In this document: positions 1 through 7,400 of the stretch, piece after piece
Numbering within the stretch: position 1 is the first letter of the stretch
How the letters are laid out: each line of letters starts with the position of its first letter
Origin: Lachnospiraceae bacterium
GTDB taxonomy: Bacteria > Bacillota > Clostridia > Lachnospirales > Lachnospiraceae
NCBI GenBank assembly: GCA_022790905.1
Contig: JAAVYC010000127.1
Location: forward strand, 1-9,043
Direction of reading: 5' to 3'
Length of the DNA: 9,043 bases
Translations under genes and position numbers: made by a program
Notes under the pieces: generated by a model
Databases searched by the model: none
Seen by the model: the letters and a program-made list of their open reading frames with translations, nothing else
What the model was told of the DNA's origin: nothing

Positions 1-1
1 A

Positions 2-448
2 AATGCTTTGGTCAAAGAGACATTTCCACTTTTAAAGGAATGTACAGATATTGAATTTGTGGGAAGTATTGAGGCGAGGGATATCCCTCATGGGGATGCA
101 GATGTAATCGTATGCGAAGCATTTACCGGAAATGTGATCTTGAAATTGTACGAAGGAGTGGCGGCGACGCTAGTCAGTACGATTAAGCAGGGAATGATGT
201 CTGATTTCAGAAGTAAAATGGGAGCATTGCTTGTAAAACCAGCGCTGAAAAATACACTTAAAAAGTTCGACACTTCTGAACATGGAGGAGCACCGCTGCT
301 CGGTTTGAATGGATTGGTAGTTAAAACCCATGGCAGCTCAAAAGCGGCAGAGATCAAAAATACAATTTTGCAATGTGCAGTTTTTAAAGAACAAGATATC
401 AATCAAAAGATACAGTCATACATTGTGAAAAATTCACCGGAGGAATAA
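2..448 (+). CDS. plsX: Phosphate acyltransferase PlsX, C-terminal part (5' end outside window)
   Basis: PlsX converts acyl-ACP and phosphate to acyl-phosphate, the acyl donor for PlsY in the first step of phospholipid synthesis; it is a peripheral membrane enzyme. Only the last 148 codons are present. The frame is already open at position 2, so the TTG at 8 is an internal Leu and not a start. The family signature is the stretch EARDIPHGDADVIVCEAFTG followed by NVILKLYEG, then the GAPLLGLNG segment and a final helix common to PlsX C-termini. The gene ends with TAA at 446-448, 21 bases before acpP, which fits cotranscription. In many Firmicutes fabD and fabG lie between plsX and acpP; here they do not. 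The identification rests on motif recognition and on the neighbouring acpP-rnc-smc-ftsY order. The full length and N-terminus cannot be judged. Confidence 0.93.
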   Translation, partial: NALVKETFPLLKECTDIEFVGSIEARDIPHGDADVIVCEAFTGNVILKLYEGVAATLVSTIKQGMMSDFRSKMGALLVKPALKNTLKKFDTSEHGGAPLLGLNGLVVKTHGSSKAAEIKNTILQCAVFKEQDINQKIQSYIVKNSPEE

Positions 449-469
449 AAGTTAGAGGAGGAAAAAAAT

Positions 470-700
470 ATGGAATTTGAAAAAATTAAGGAAGTCATTG
501 CAAAGGTACTAAATGTCGATCAAAATGAGATTAAGATGGAGACAACATTTACGGATGATTTAGGGGCAGATTCTTTGGACTTGTATGAGATTATCATGGA
601 ATTAGAGAACGTATTTGACATTGAGATTCCAAATGAGGAAGCTGAAAAAATTGTGACTGTCGGTGATGCCGTAGAACAGATTAAGGAGACCCTGGCATAG
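470..700 (+). CDS. acpP: Acyl carrier protein
   Basis: This small acidic cytosolic protein carries growing acyl chains as thioesters on a 4'-phosphopantetheine arm during type II fatty-acid synthesis, and supplies acyl groups to PlsX. The product is 76 residues, normal for the family. The attachment site is Ser35 in the motif GADSLDLYEIIMELE, followed by the acidic recognition helix. Residues 45-63 (NVFDIEIPNEEAEKIVTVG) match the usual ACP helix II-III region. The ATG is preceded by the ribosome site AGAGGAGG at 454-461, 8 bases upstream, which fixes the start. The gene lies 21 bases after plsX and is followed by a hairpin terminator at 731-770, so transcription from the lipid promoter probably ends partly or wholly here. 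Confidence 0.98.
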   Translation: MEFEKIKEVIAKVLNVDQNEIKMETTFTDDLGADSLDLYEIIMELENVFDIEIPNEEAEKIVTVGDAVEQIKETLA

Positions 701-730
701 GGGAAAGAATTGAACAGGGAAATGAACAGC

Positions 731-770
731 AAAAAGTCCTTTCTTTTTCAGAGGACTTTTTCATTTTTCT
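731..770 (+). terminator. Intrinsic terminator between acpP and rnc
   Basis: A perfect 10-bp inverted repeat (AAAAAGTCCT at 731-740, AGGACTTTTT at 752-761) surrounds an 11-base loop and runs into a T-rich tract (CATTTTTCT). The A-run on the 5' arm makes it nearly symmetric, so it could also work on the other strand, although no opposing gene is visible. It separates the plsX-acpP end from rnc. A weak -10-like TAAAAT at 770-775 follows, but I see no matching -35, so the promoter for rnc is unresolved. Confidence 0.82.
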
Positions 771-799
771 AAAATCGATAAGAGAAAAGGAGAGAAGAC

Positions 800-1504
800 G
801 TGAATCAAAATCAAAATTCTTTAAAGGAATTTCAGGAGGTAATTCATTACCGGTTTCAAAACCGGAATTTATTGAGGCAGGCGTTAATACACAGCTCTTA
901 TGCACATGAAAAGCATATGCACAAATTAGCGGATAATGAGAGGCTCGAGTTTTTGGGCGATGCGGTTTTAGAGATTGTCTGCAGTGACTTTTTGTTTAGA
1001 AATTATCCACAGATGCCGGAAGGAGATTTGACGAAATTGCGTGCTAGCATCGTGTGTGAGCCGACGCTTGCGCTCTGCACAAAAGACATTGACTTGGGAA
1101 AATATCTCTATCTCGGAAAAGGGGAGGATATGACTGGGGGAAGAGAGAGAAAATCTATTTTATCCGATGCAATGGAGGCAGTGATCGGAGCTATTTATCT
1201 GGACGGTGGTTTTGCTAATGCAAAAGAGTTTGTTTTAAAATTTATTTTGACAGACATCGAACATAAGCAGCTCTTTTATGATAGCAAAACTATCTTACAA
1301 GAGATTGTGCAGGCGGACGGAAAAGAAGACTTGGTGTATCATTTAATCAAAGAGGAAGGGCCTGATCATAATAAACTTTTTGTCGTAGAGGCATACCTCG
1401 GAGATCAAATGATTGGACAGGGAGAGGGAAGGACGAAAAAGGCAGCGGAACAGGAGGCAGCTTACTACGGAATCTTGAAACTAAAAAAAAATGGGTCAAT
1501 ATAG
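800..1504 (+). CDS. rnc: Ribonuclease III
   Basis: RNase III is a homodimeric, metal-dependent endonuclease that cuts double-stranded RNA, processing rRNA precursors and controlling mRNA decay. The product is 234 residues, typical for the family. The nuclease domain (about residues 8-150) carries the signature NERLEFLGDAVL at 46-57, with Glu50 and Asp54, and the second metal-binding set in SDAMEAVIGAIYLDGG, with Asp123 and Glu126. The double-stranded RNA binding domain covers about 161-230 and ends with the typical GRTKKAAEQEAA motif. The start is GTG, supported by AAAAGGAGAG at 785-794; no in-frame ATG lies closer to the conserved N-terminus. smc follows after 23 bases, an order common in Firmicutes. 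The hairpin at 731-770 lies about 30 bases before the start and would be part of any readthrough transcript. Confidence 0.97.
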   Translation: MNQNQNSLKEFQEVIHYRFQNRNLLRQALIHSSYAHEKHMHKLADNERLEFLGDAVLEIVCSDFLFRNYPQMPEGDLTKLRASIVCEPTLALCTKDIDLGKYLYLGKGEDMTGGRERKSILSDAMEAVIGAIYLDGGFANAKEFVLKFILTDIEHKQLFYDSKTILQEIVQADGKEDLVYHLIKEEGPDHNKLFVVEAYLGDQMIGQGEGRTKKAAEQEAAYYGILKLKKNGSI

Positions 1505-1527
1505 GGAAGAAGTAGTGGGGAAACAAA

Positions 1528-4500
1528 ATGTATTTAAAAAGTATCGAAGTACACGGTTTTAAGGCATTTGCTAATAAAATCGTATTTGATTTTCACAATG
1601 GGATTACGGGAATTGTGGGACCAAATGGAAGCGGGAAGAGCAATGTTGCAGATGCCGTGCGCTGGGTGCTTGGCGAGCAGAGTGCGAAACAATTGCGCGG
1701 AGCAAGTATGCAGGATGTTATCTTTGCGGGAACGGAAAACCGAAAACCCCTCAGCTATGCCTATGTCGCCATAACATTGGATAATGCGGATCACAAACTT
1801 CCGATTGATTTTGAGGAGGTCACGGTTGCGAGACGTGTATATCGTTCCGGTGAGAGTGAATATCTGATGAATGGAAGCCCGTGCCGATTGCGGGATGTTC
1901 ACGAGCTTTTTTATGATACGGGAATCGGAAAAGAGGGGTATTCCATTATCGGACAAGGACAGATTGACCGTATTTTGAGTGGAAAACCGGAAGAGCGCAG
2001 AGAACTTTTTGATGAAGCGGCGGGAATTGTCAAGTACAAACGCAGAAAAATAACAGCCCAGAAAAAATTGGAACATGAGAGAGAAAATTTGATACGTATC
2101 AACGATATTCTAGCAGAGCTAGAGCGTCAGCTTGGTCCTTTGGAGCGTCAGTCTCAGAAAGCGCATCAATATCTGAAAAAGAAGGATGAGTTAAAAAATT
2201 ACGATGTCAATATGTTTCTCTTGGAAATAGAGCGAATGGAACATCAGTTCGAAGAAGCAGAGAAAAATTTTGGAATTGCCAGCGGACATCTTGTAGAGGT
2301 AAAAGAACAGCATGAAAAAATGAGACAGGAATACGAGACGCTAGAATCTGCCATGGAACAGATGGACAAGCAGATCGATCACATCAAGGATTCTATAGCG
2401 GGAACAGATGTGATGAAAGGGAAGCTGGAGGGACAGATTAATGTTTTAAAAGAACAGATCCATACGGCAGAAATGACAGAGGAACATTTAATGGAGCGTA
2501 TCAAGTCCGTGGAATCCCAAAAAGTGGAGAGAAAAGAGCAAAAAGCAGTCTATGAAAAGCAAAAAGTGGAATATGAGACGCAATTGACTGCGGTTGAAAA
2601 AGCGAGGGAGAAAGCGGAAGAAAAATTACGCGAGATTCAAAGAGAGATTCGCCGTTGTAAAGAAGGAATTGAGAGCGGAAAGAATGAAATCATTGAACTC
2701 TTGAATCAAAAGGCATCGATTAAGGCGAGACAGCAGAGATACGATACGATGTTAGAGCAGATGAACCTACGAAAATCACAGCTGAGTCAGAGACTTTTGC
2801 AGAGAAAAACGGAGGAGGATGATCTCGAAAAGGCATTAAAAAAAAGCGAAGAAGAATTGCAGATCGTTTTAAAGCAGATAGAAGGAAACGAAGAAAAAGA
2901 GCAGGAAATGCTTTTGAAAAAAGAGGAATGGCATAAGAAGACCCAGATCAATGCACAGGAATTAGAACAGGCGAATATCCAGTATAATAGGACGCAATCA
3001 AAAATGGAATCTCTGCAAAATATGGCGGAACGCTATGAGGGATATGGCAATAGTATTCGCCGTATTATGGAAAAAAGAAGGAGAAATCCTAAGATTCACG
3101 GTGTCGTTGCAGATTTGATACAGGTAGAAGAAAAATACGAGATTGCCATTGAGACGGCTCTAAGCGGAAGCATCCAGAATATAGTGACAGAAGATGAGAA
3201 AACAGCAAAAGAGATGATACAATACTTAAAAGAAAATCGCTATGGCCGTGCCACCTTTCTCCCGATTACCAGTGTGGGAAAAAGGGAAATGAGGAGAAAT
3301 GAAGAAGTAGGGAGAGAGACGGGGGTGATCGGGTATGCGAATGAGCTCGTCCAATACGATCAAAAATATCGTGGTATTATGGCGCATCTATTGGGAAGAG
3401 TACTGCTGATAGATACCATTGATCACGCGATTTCTATTGCAGGGAAGTATCATCACACACTCTCCATGGTTACATTAGAGGGAGAATATTTGAGACCGGG
3501 CGGTTCCATGAGTGGGGGAGCCTTCAAAAATAGCAGTAATTTGCTTGGAAGAAAGAGGGAGTTAGAGGAATTAGAGCAGAAAAAAAATGCATTGCGGCAA
3601 GAGATCGAGAGATTGCGGGTAAAAGATTTAGAAATTTGCACGGCAAGAGATCTGTTGCATGAGGAAATCGAGAACATAAAAGAGGAATTGCAAAAAGCAT
3701 ATATCCTAAAAAATACGGCGGAGCTTCATGTGCGTCATGCAAAGGAGCAAAGAGAGGAGAGTACATCTGTCTTTTTGGGGTTACAGGCGGAGAGCGATCA
3801 GGTTGAAAAACAGATTTTAGAGATTACACAAAAGAAGGAAGCAATTCAAGAAGAAATTCTTAAAGCCCAGATGCGGGAAACGGAGATTGAACAGGCAGGC
3901 AGAGAACTTCAGGAAATCTTAGACGAACAGATTTATGTGGAAGAGAGTGCCGCAAAAAATGTTTCTGAAATCCAGTTAGAGGAGGCGAATGTCGGGCAAA
4001 AAGCAGAATTTGTGTTGGAAAATCTAGAACGCATTCAGAGTGAAATAGAGCGCTTAGAAGAAGAATTAGAAGGAATCCGGGAGGAAGCAAAGAGTTCTAA
4101 GGAGGAAGCAAAAAATAGACACCAAGAGATTGAAGAGATTGAAAAGACGCTTTTTGCATCAGATGATACGTATGCGTCTCTGGTGAAAGAATTAAAAGAA
4201 TCACAGGAAGCAAAAGAGCAGATGAGTCTCGAATACAAAGGTTTTTTTGAAAAGCGAGAGAAGGTCAGTCGTGAAATCAATGAATTGGACAAAGAGATTT
4301 TTCGTCTGAATCAGCAAAAAGAGAGATTGGAAGAGGGAATGGAATCGCAGCAGAATTATATGTGGGAAGAATATGAGCTCACATATAACCACGCAAAAAG
4401 TCTGCGCAATGAAGCATATGACAACTTGGCAAAAATGAAAAAGGCGGTAGAACAGATCAAAGAGGAAATTCGAGGACTCGGAGCTGTCAATGTCAATGCC

Positions 4501-5085
4501 ATCGAAGAATACAAGGCGATCTCAGAAAGGTATGATTTTTTAAAGGGACAGCGCGACGATTTGATGGAAGCGGAACAGACTTTGCTGGGAATTATTGATG
4601 ATTTGGACGCCGGAATGAAAAAACAGTTTACTGAGAAATTTGCAGAGATTCAAAAGGAATTTGACAAAGCTTTTAAAGAATTGTTTGGCGGCGGAAAAGG
4701 GACATTGGAGCTGGTAGAGGAGGAAGAGATTTTGGAGAGCGGTATCCGTATTATCGCGCAGCCTCCGGGAAAAAAGCTTCAAAATATGATGCAGTTGTCC
4801 GGGGGAGAGAAATCTCTGACTGCCATTGCGCTTTTGTTTGCCATTCAGAATTTGAAGCCGTCCCCATTTTGCCTGTTGGATGAAATCGAGGCGGCGCTGG
4901 ATGACAATAATGTTGCGCGGTTTGCAAAATATCTGAGTAAGCTGACAAAAAATACACAGTTTATCATCATCACTCATAGGCGCGGAACGATGGCGGCAGC
5001 GGACAGACTCTATGGCATCACGATGCAGGAAAAAGGGGTCTCTACATTGGTATCGGTGAATTTGATAGAAAAAGATTTGGATTAG
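1528..5085 (+). CDS. smc: Chromosome segregation and condensation protein SMC
   Basis: SMC is the ATPase of the bacterial condensin complex with ScpA and ScpB; it organises and separates the chromosome. The product is 1185 residues, the usual bacterial length. Order: N-terminal ATPase half with Walker A GPNGSGKS at 31-38 and Q-loop GQGQI at 142-146; first coiled coil about 165-515; hinge about 522-665, starting IHGVVADLIQ and ending in the Gly-rich GGSMSGG; second coiled coil about 670-1005; and the C-terminal ATPase half with signature LSGGEKS from 1090 and Walker B CLLDEIEAALD from 1115, where Asp1118 and Glu1119 are the magnesium-binding and catalytic residues. All key residues are present. 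The ribosome site is modest (GTGGGGA, 1515-1521). rnc ends 23 bases upstream and ftsY starts 13 bases downstream, so these genes are likely cotranscribed. Confidence 0.98.
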   Translation: MYLKSIEVHGFKAFANKIVFDFHNGITGIVGPNGSGKSNVADAVRWVLGEQSAKQLRGASMQDVIFAGTENRKPLSYAYVAITLDNADHKLPIDFEEVTVARRVYRSGESEYLMNGSPCRLRDVHELFYDTGIGKEGYSIIGQGQIDRILSGKPEERRELFDEAAGIVKYKRRKITAQKKLEHERENLIRINDILAELERQLGPLERQSQKAHQYLKKKDELKNYDVNMFLLEIERMEHQFEEAEKNFGIASGHLVEVKEQHEKMRQEYETLESAMEQMDKQIDHIKDSIAGTDVMKGKLEGQINVLKEQIHTAEMTEEHLMERIKSVESQKVERKEQKAVYEKQKVEYETQLTAVEKAREKAEEKLREIQREIRRCKEGIESGKNEIIELLNQKASIKARQQRYDTMLEQMNLRKSQLSQRLLQRKTEEDDLEKALKKSEEELQIVLKQIEGNEEKEQEMLLKKEEWHKKTQINAQELEQANIQYNRTQSKMESLQNMAERYEGYGNSIRRIMEKRRRNPKIHGVVADLIQVEEKYEIAIETALSGSIQNIVTEDEKTAKEMIQYLKENRYGRATFLPITSVGKREMRRNEEVGRETGVIGYANELVQYDQKYRGIMAHLLGRVLLIDTIDHAISIAGKYHHTLSMVTLEGEYLRPGGSMSGGAFKNSSNLLGRKRELEELEQKKNALRQEIERLRVKDLEICTARDLLHEEIENIKEELQKAYILKNTAELHVRHAKEQREESTSVFLGLQAESDQVEKQILEITQKKEAIQEEILKAQMRETEIEQAGRELQEILDEQIYVEESAAKNVSEIQLEEANVGQKAEFVLENLERIQSEIERLEEELEGIREEAKSSKEEAKNRHQEIEEIEKTLFASDDTYASLVKELKESQEAKEQMSLEYKGFFEKREKVSREINELDKEIFRLNQQKERLEEGMESQQNYMWEEYELTYNHAKSLRNEAYDNLAKMKKAVEQIKEEIRGLGAVNVNAIEEYKAISERYDFLKGQRDDLMEAEQTLLGIIDDLDAGMKKQFTEKFAEIQKEFDKAFKELFGGGKGTLELVEEEEILESGIRIIAQPPGKKLQNMMQLSGGEKSLTAIALLFAIQNLKPSPFCLLDEIEAALDDNNVARFAKYLSKLTKNTQFIIITHRRGTMAAADRLYGITMQEKGVSTLVSVNLIEKDLD

Positions 5086-5098
5086 GAAGGGCGAAACG

Positions 5099-6091
5099 AT
5101 GGAAAAAGAGTTGGATAGAAACGAGCAGCAGGAAAAAGAGGTTATCACAGAAGAAAGTACGGAAAAAAAACAGGGATTTTTCAGTCGCCTTGTGGCGGGA
5201 CTGACAAAAACAAGGGACAATTTTATATCGGGAATTGATTTTATTTTCAGTGGTTTTTCGGCGATTGATGAAGAATTTTATGAAGAGATAGAAGAGATCC
5301 TAATTATGGGAGATATCGGTGTCCGCGCGACAGAAGAGATCTTGGAGAATTTAAAAGAGAAAGTAAAAGAAAATCGGATCAAAGAGCCGAATGAGTGTAA
5401 ATCCCTGTTGATTCAGAGTATCAAAGAGCAGATGGAAGTTGGTGAGACTGCGTACCGTTTTGAGGAAGAGACCTCTGTCGTTCTCATCGTAGGCGTAAAC
5501 GGTGTGGGAAAGACGACCTCCGTGGGAAAACTCGCGGGAAAGCTGAAATCTCAGGGAAAAAAAGTAGTGCTTGCGGCGGCGGATACATTCCGTGCGGCGG
5601 CGGGAGCACAGTTAGAAGAGTGGGCACACCGGGCGGGTGTGGATATCATTGGCGGACAAGAGGGTGCAGATCCGGCAGCTGTCGTCTACGATGCCGTTGC
5701 GGCGGCAAAGGCGAGGAAGGCTGACGTTCTCTTATGTGACACGGCGGGCCGTCTTCACAACAAAAAAAATCTGATGGAAGAGTTAAAAAAGATCAATAGA
5801 ATTCTGGAAAAAGAATATCCGGAGGCTTTTCGTGAGACTTTGGTGGTTTTAGATGGGACTACTGGACAAAATGCCTTAGCTCAGGCAAAACAATTTATCG
5901 AAGTGGCAGAGATTACGGGAATTATTTTGACGAAGATGGATGGAACTGCAAAAGGAGGAATTGCCGTTGCCATTCAGTCAGAATTGGGGATTCCGGTAAA
6001 ATATATCGGCGTTGGCGAGACGATCGAGGATTTACAGAAATTTGATTCAGAGCAGTTTGTGGACGCGTTATTTGCGCCAAGAGAGGAGTAA
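5099..6091 (+). CDS. ftsY: Signal recognition particle receptor FtsY
   Basis: FtsY is the membrane-associated GTPase that receives Ffh-ribosome complexes and delivers nascent membrane proteins to the Sec translocon. The product is 330 residues. A short charged N-terminus (about 1-25) leads into an amphipathic stretch starting GFFSRLVAGL, then the helical N domain (about 30-115) and the G domain. GTPase motifs are all visible: P-loop GVNGVGKTT at 132-140, the DTFRAAA insertion-box element at 162-168, DTAGR at 214-218, TKMDG at 278-282 and the closing GVGE/DL/F element at 304-315. The acidic A domain is much shorter than in Escherichia coli, as is usual in Firmicutes. The ribosome site AGGAAGGG (5084-5091) overlaps the smc stop codon, suggesting tight coupling. 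The stop is at 6089-6091, within reach of the next gene's start. Confidence 0.98.
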   Translation: MEKELDRNEQQEKEVITEESTEKKQGFFSRLVAGLTKTRDNFISGIDFIFSGFSAIDEEFYEEIEEILIMGDIGVRATEEILENLKEKVKENRIKEPNECKSLLIQSIKEQMEVGETAYRFEEETSVVLIVGVNGVGKTTSVGKLAGKLKSQGKKVVLAAADTFRAAAGAQLEEWAHRAGVDIIGGQEGADPAAVVYDAVAAAKARKADVLLCDTAGRLHNKKNLMEELKKINRILEKEYPEAFRETLVVLDGTTGQNALAQAKQFIEVAEITGIILTKMDGTAKGGIAVAIQSELGIPVKYIGVGETIEDLQKFDSEQFVDALFAPREE

Positions 6092-6095
6092 AAAA

Positions 6096-7307
6096 ATGCT
6101 AACATTAGAGAAATTTGAAGAGGCGAGCGAGAAAGTAAGAGAGGTTACGTTAGAGACAAAGCTTATTTATAGTAATTTTTTGAGTGGGCTGACGGGAAAT
6201 AAAGTCTATTTAAAACCGGAAAATATGCAGTTTACAGGTGCTTATAAGGTGCGCGGCGCCTATTATAAAATCAGTACTTTATCGGAAGAGGAACGCGGCA
6301 AGGGTCTGATTACGGCATCGGCGGGAAATCATGCCCAAGGTGTGGCATATGCGGCAAAGTGTTATGGTGTAAAGGCGACGATCGTCATGCCAACGACTAC
6401 TCCACTGATTAAAGTCGACCATACGAAGAGCTATGGCGCTGAGGTAATCCTGTATGGGGATGTCTATGATGAGGCATGTGCAAAGGCCTATGAACTGGCA
6501 GAGGAATATGGATACACGTTTATCCATCCGTTTGACGACCTCGCCGTGGCGACAGGTCAGGGCAGTATTGCGATGGAAATCTTTAAGGAACTTCCATTAG
6601 TAGAATATATCCTTGTTCCAATTGGCGGCGGTGGGCTTGCCACAGGGGTGTCCACCCTTGCAAAACTTTTAAATCCGAAGATTAAAGTGATCGGTGTGGA
6701 ACCTGCAGGTGCGAATTGTATGCAGGCTTCTCTCAAAGAGGGAAAAGTGATCACACTTGCGGGGGTCAATACGATTGCGGATGGAACGGCAGTGAAAACT
6801 CCGGGTGAAAATATTTTTCCGTATATTCAGAAAAATCTCGATGACATTATCACCGTGGAGGATGATGAGCTGGTGGTGGCATTTTTGGATATGGTAGAAA
6901 ACCACAAGATGGTGATTGAAAATTCCGGGTTGTTGACGGTGGCAGCTTTGAAACAATTAAATGTGAGAGGCAAGCGGATTGTGTCGATTTTAAGCGGCGG
7001 AAACATGGATGTGATCACGATGTCCTCCGTGGTCCAGCAGGGACTTATTTTCCGTGATCGAATCTTTACCGTGTCGGTACTTTTGCCGGATAAGCCGGGA
7101 GAGTTGTCTAGGGTTTCCGATACGATCGCAAAAGAGCAGGGCAATGTGATCAAATTAGAACATAATCAGTTTGTGTCCATCAACCGAAGTGCGGCTGTGG
7201 AACTTAGAATCACCATGGAGGCATTTGGAACAGAACATAAGGGAAAGATTATAGAATCGTTAGAAGAAAATGGCTATAAGCCGAAGTTGGTAAGAACAAA
7301 CTTATAG
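6096..7307 (+). CDS. ilvA: Threonine ammonia-lyase (threonine dehydratase), medium form with C-terminal ACT-like domain
   Basis: This PLP enzyme deaminates L-threonine to 2-oxobutanoate and ammonia, feeding isoleucine synthesis or threonine breakdown. The product is 403 residues. The catalytic domain (about 1-320) has the PLP lysine K51 in TGAYKVRGA, the SAGNHAQG substrate loop at 75-82, the phosphate-binding GGGG at 177-180 and SGGN at 300-303. A single ACT-like domain covers about 325-400, starting SVLLPDKPGELSRV. One regulatory domain makes it intermediate between short and long family forms. Whether it is isoleucine-inhibited (IlvA) or nucleotide-activated (TdcB-like) cannot be read from sequence, so the symbol is provisional. 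I chose ATG 6096 because GAGAGGAG (6081-6088) sits 7 bases upstream; an earlier in-frame start at 6012 would add 28 residues inside ftsY with no family similarity. Only 4 bases separate it from ftsY. Confidence 0.93.
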   Translation: MLTLEKFEEASEKVREVTLETKLIYSNFLSGLTGNKVYLKPENMQFTGAYKVRGAYYKISTLSEEERGKGLITASAGNHAQGVAYAAKCYGVKATIVMPTTTPLIKVDHTKSYGAEVILYGDVYDEACAKAYELAEEYGYTFIHPFDDLAVATGQGSIAMEIFKELPLVEYILVPIGGGGLATGVSTLAKLLNPKIKVIGVEPAGANCMQASLKEGKVITLAGVNTIADGTAVKTPGENIFPYIQKNLDDIITVEDDELVVAFLDMVENHKMVIENSGLLTVAALKQLNVRGKRIVSILSGGNMDVITMSSVVQQGLIFRDRIFTVSVLLPDKPGELSRVSDTIAKEQGNVIKLEHNQFVSINRSAAVELRITMEAFGTEHKGKIIESLEENGYKPKLVRTNL

Positions 7308-7316
7308 CACATTTTT
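7273..7316 (+). terminator. Possible weak terminator at the end of the threonine ammonia-lyase gene
   Basis: GCTATAAG at 7273-7280 and CTTATAGC at 7301-7308 form a perfect 8-bp stem around a 20-base loop, followed closely by ATTTTT. The stop codon lies in the 3' arm. The stem is AT-rich and the loop is long, so this is only a weak candidate. No better terminator exists before the next promoter. Confidence 0.3.
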
Positions 7317-7317
7317 A

Positions 7318-7346
7318 TAGACAATATAGGATTTTTATAATATACT
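7318..7346 (+). promoter_or_regulatory. Sigma-A type promoter for the PepSY-repeat gene
   Basis: TAGACA (7318-7323) and TATACT (7341-7346) each differ from the consensus hexamers at one position and are separated by exactly 17 bases. Transcription would start near 7352-7354, giving a leader of roughly 50 bases. A TATAAT at 7336-7341 is also present but would leave only 12 bases to this -35. The surrounding gap (7308-7400) is strongly AT-rich. A short dyad, ACAT-CA-ATGT at 7351-7360, sits at the predicted start point and may be chance. Confidence 0.65.
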
Positions 7347-7387
7347 ATAAACATCAATGTAACCTATAAATAACCAATTTAGATTAC

Positions 7388-7393
7388 AGGAGG
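7388..7393 (+). promoter_or_regulatory. Ribosome binding site that selects the third of three consecutive ATG codons
   Basis: A consensus AGGAGG is followed by ATG codons at 7395, 7398 and 7401. The first two lie 1 and 4 bases from the site, too close for normal initiation. The third lies 7 bases away, which is standard, so translation most likely starts at 7401. Confidence 0.75.
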
Positions 7394-7400
7394 AATGATG

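Noticed and set aside
709..738. A -35-like TTGAAC at 710-715 after acpP
   Set aside because: No -10 hexamer occurs at 16-18 bases; the sequence there is the 5' arm of the terminator.
1534..2076. A 180-codon open frame on the minus strand inside smc
   Set aside because: It is antisense to the well-conserved SMC N-terminal ATPase region, with no supporting ribosome site or family motif.
4540..5220. A 226-codon open frame on the minus strand across the smc-ftsY junction
   Set aside because: It lies opposite the conserved C-terminal ATPase half of SMC, has a low-complexity Ser/Phe/Leu/Gln composition expected from antisense reading of Glu/Lys-rich coding sequence, and matches no family that I know.
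6012..6095. An upstream in-frame start for the threonine ammonia-lyase
   Set aside because: The extra 28 residues are an out-of-frame reading of the conserved ftsY end and have no family similarity; the proper ribosome site serves ATG 6096.
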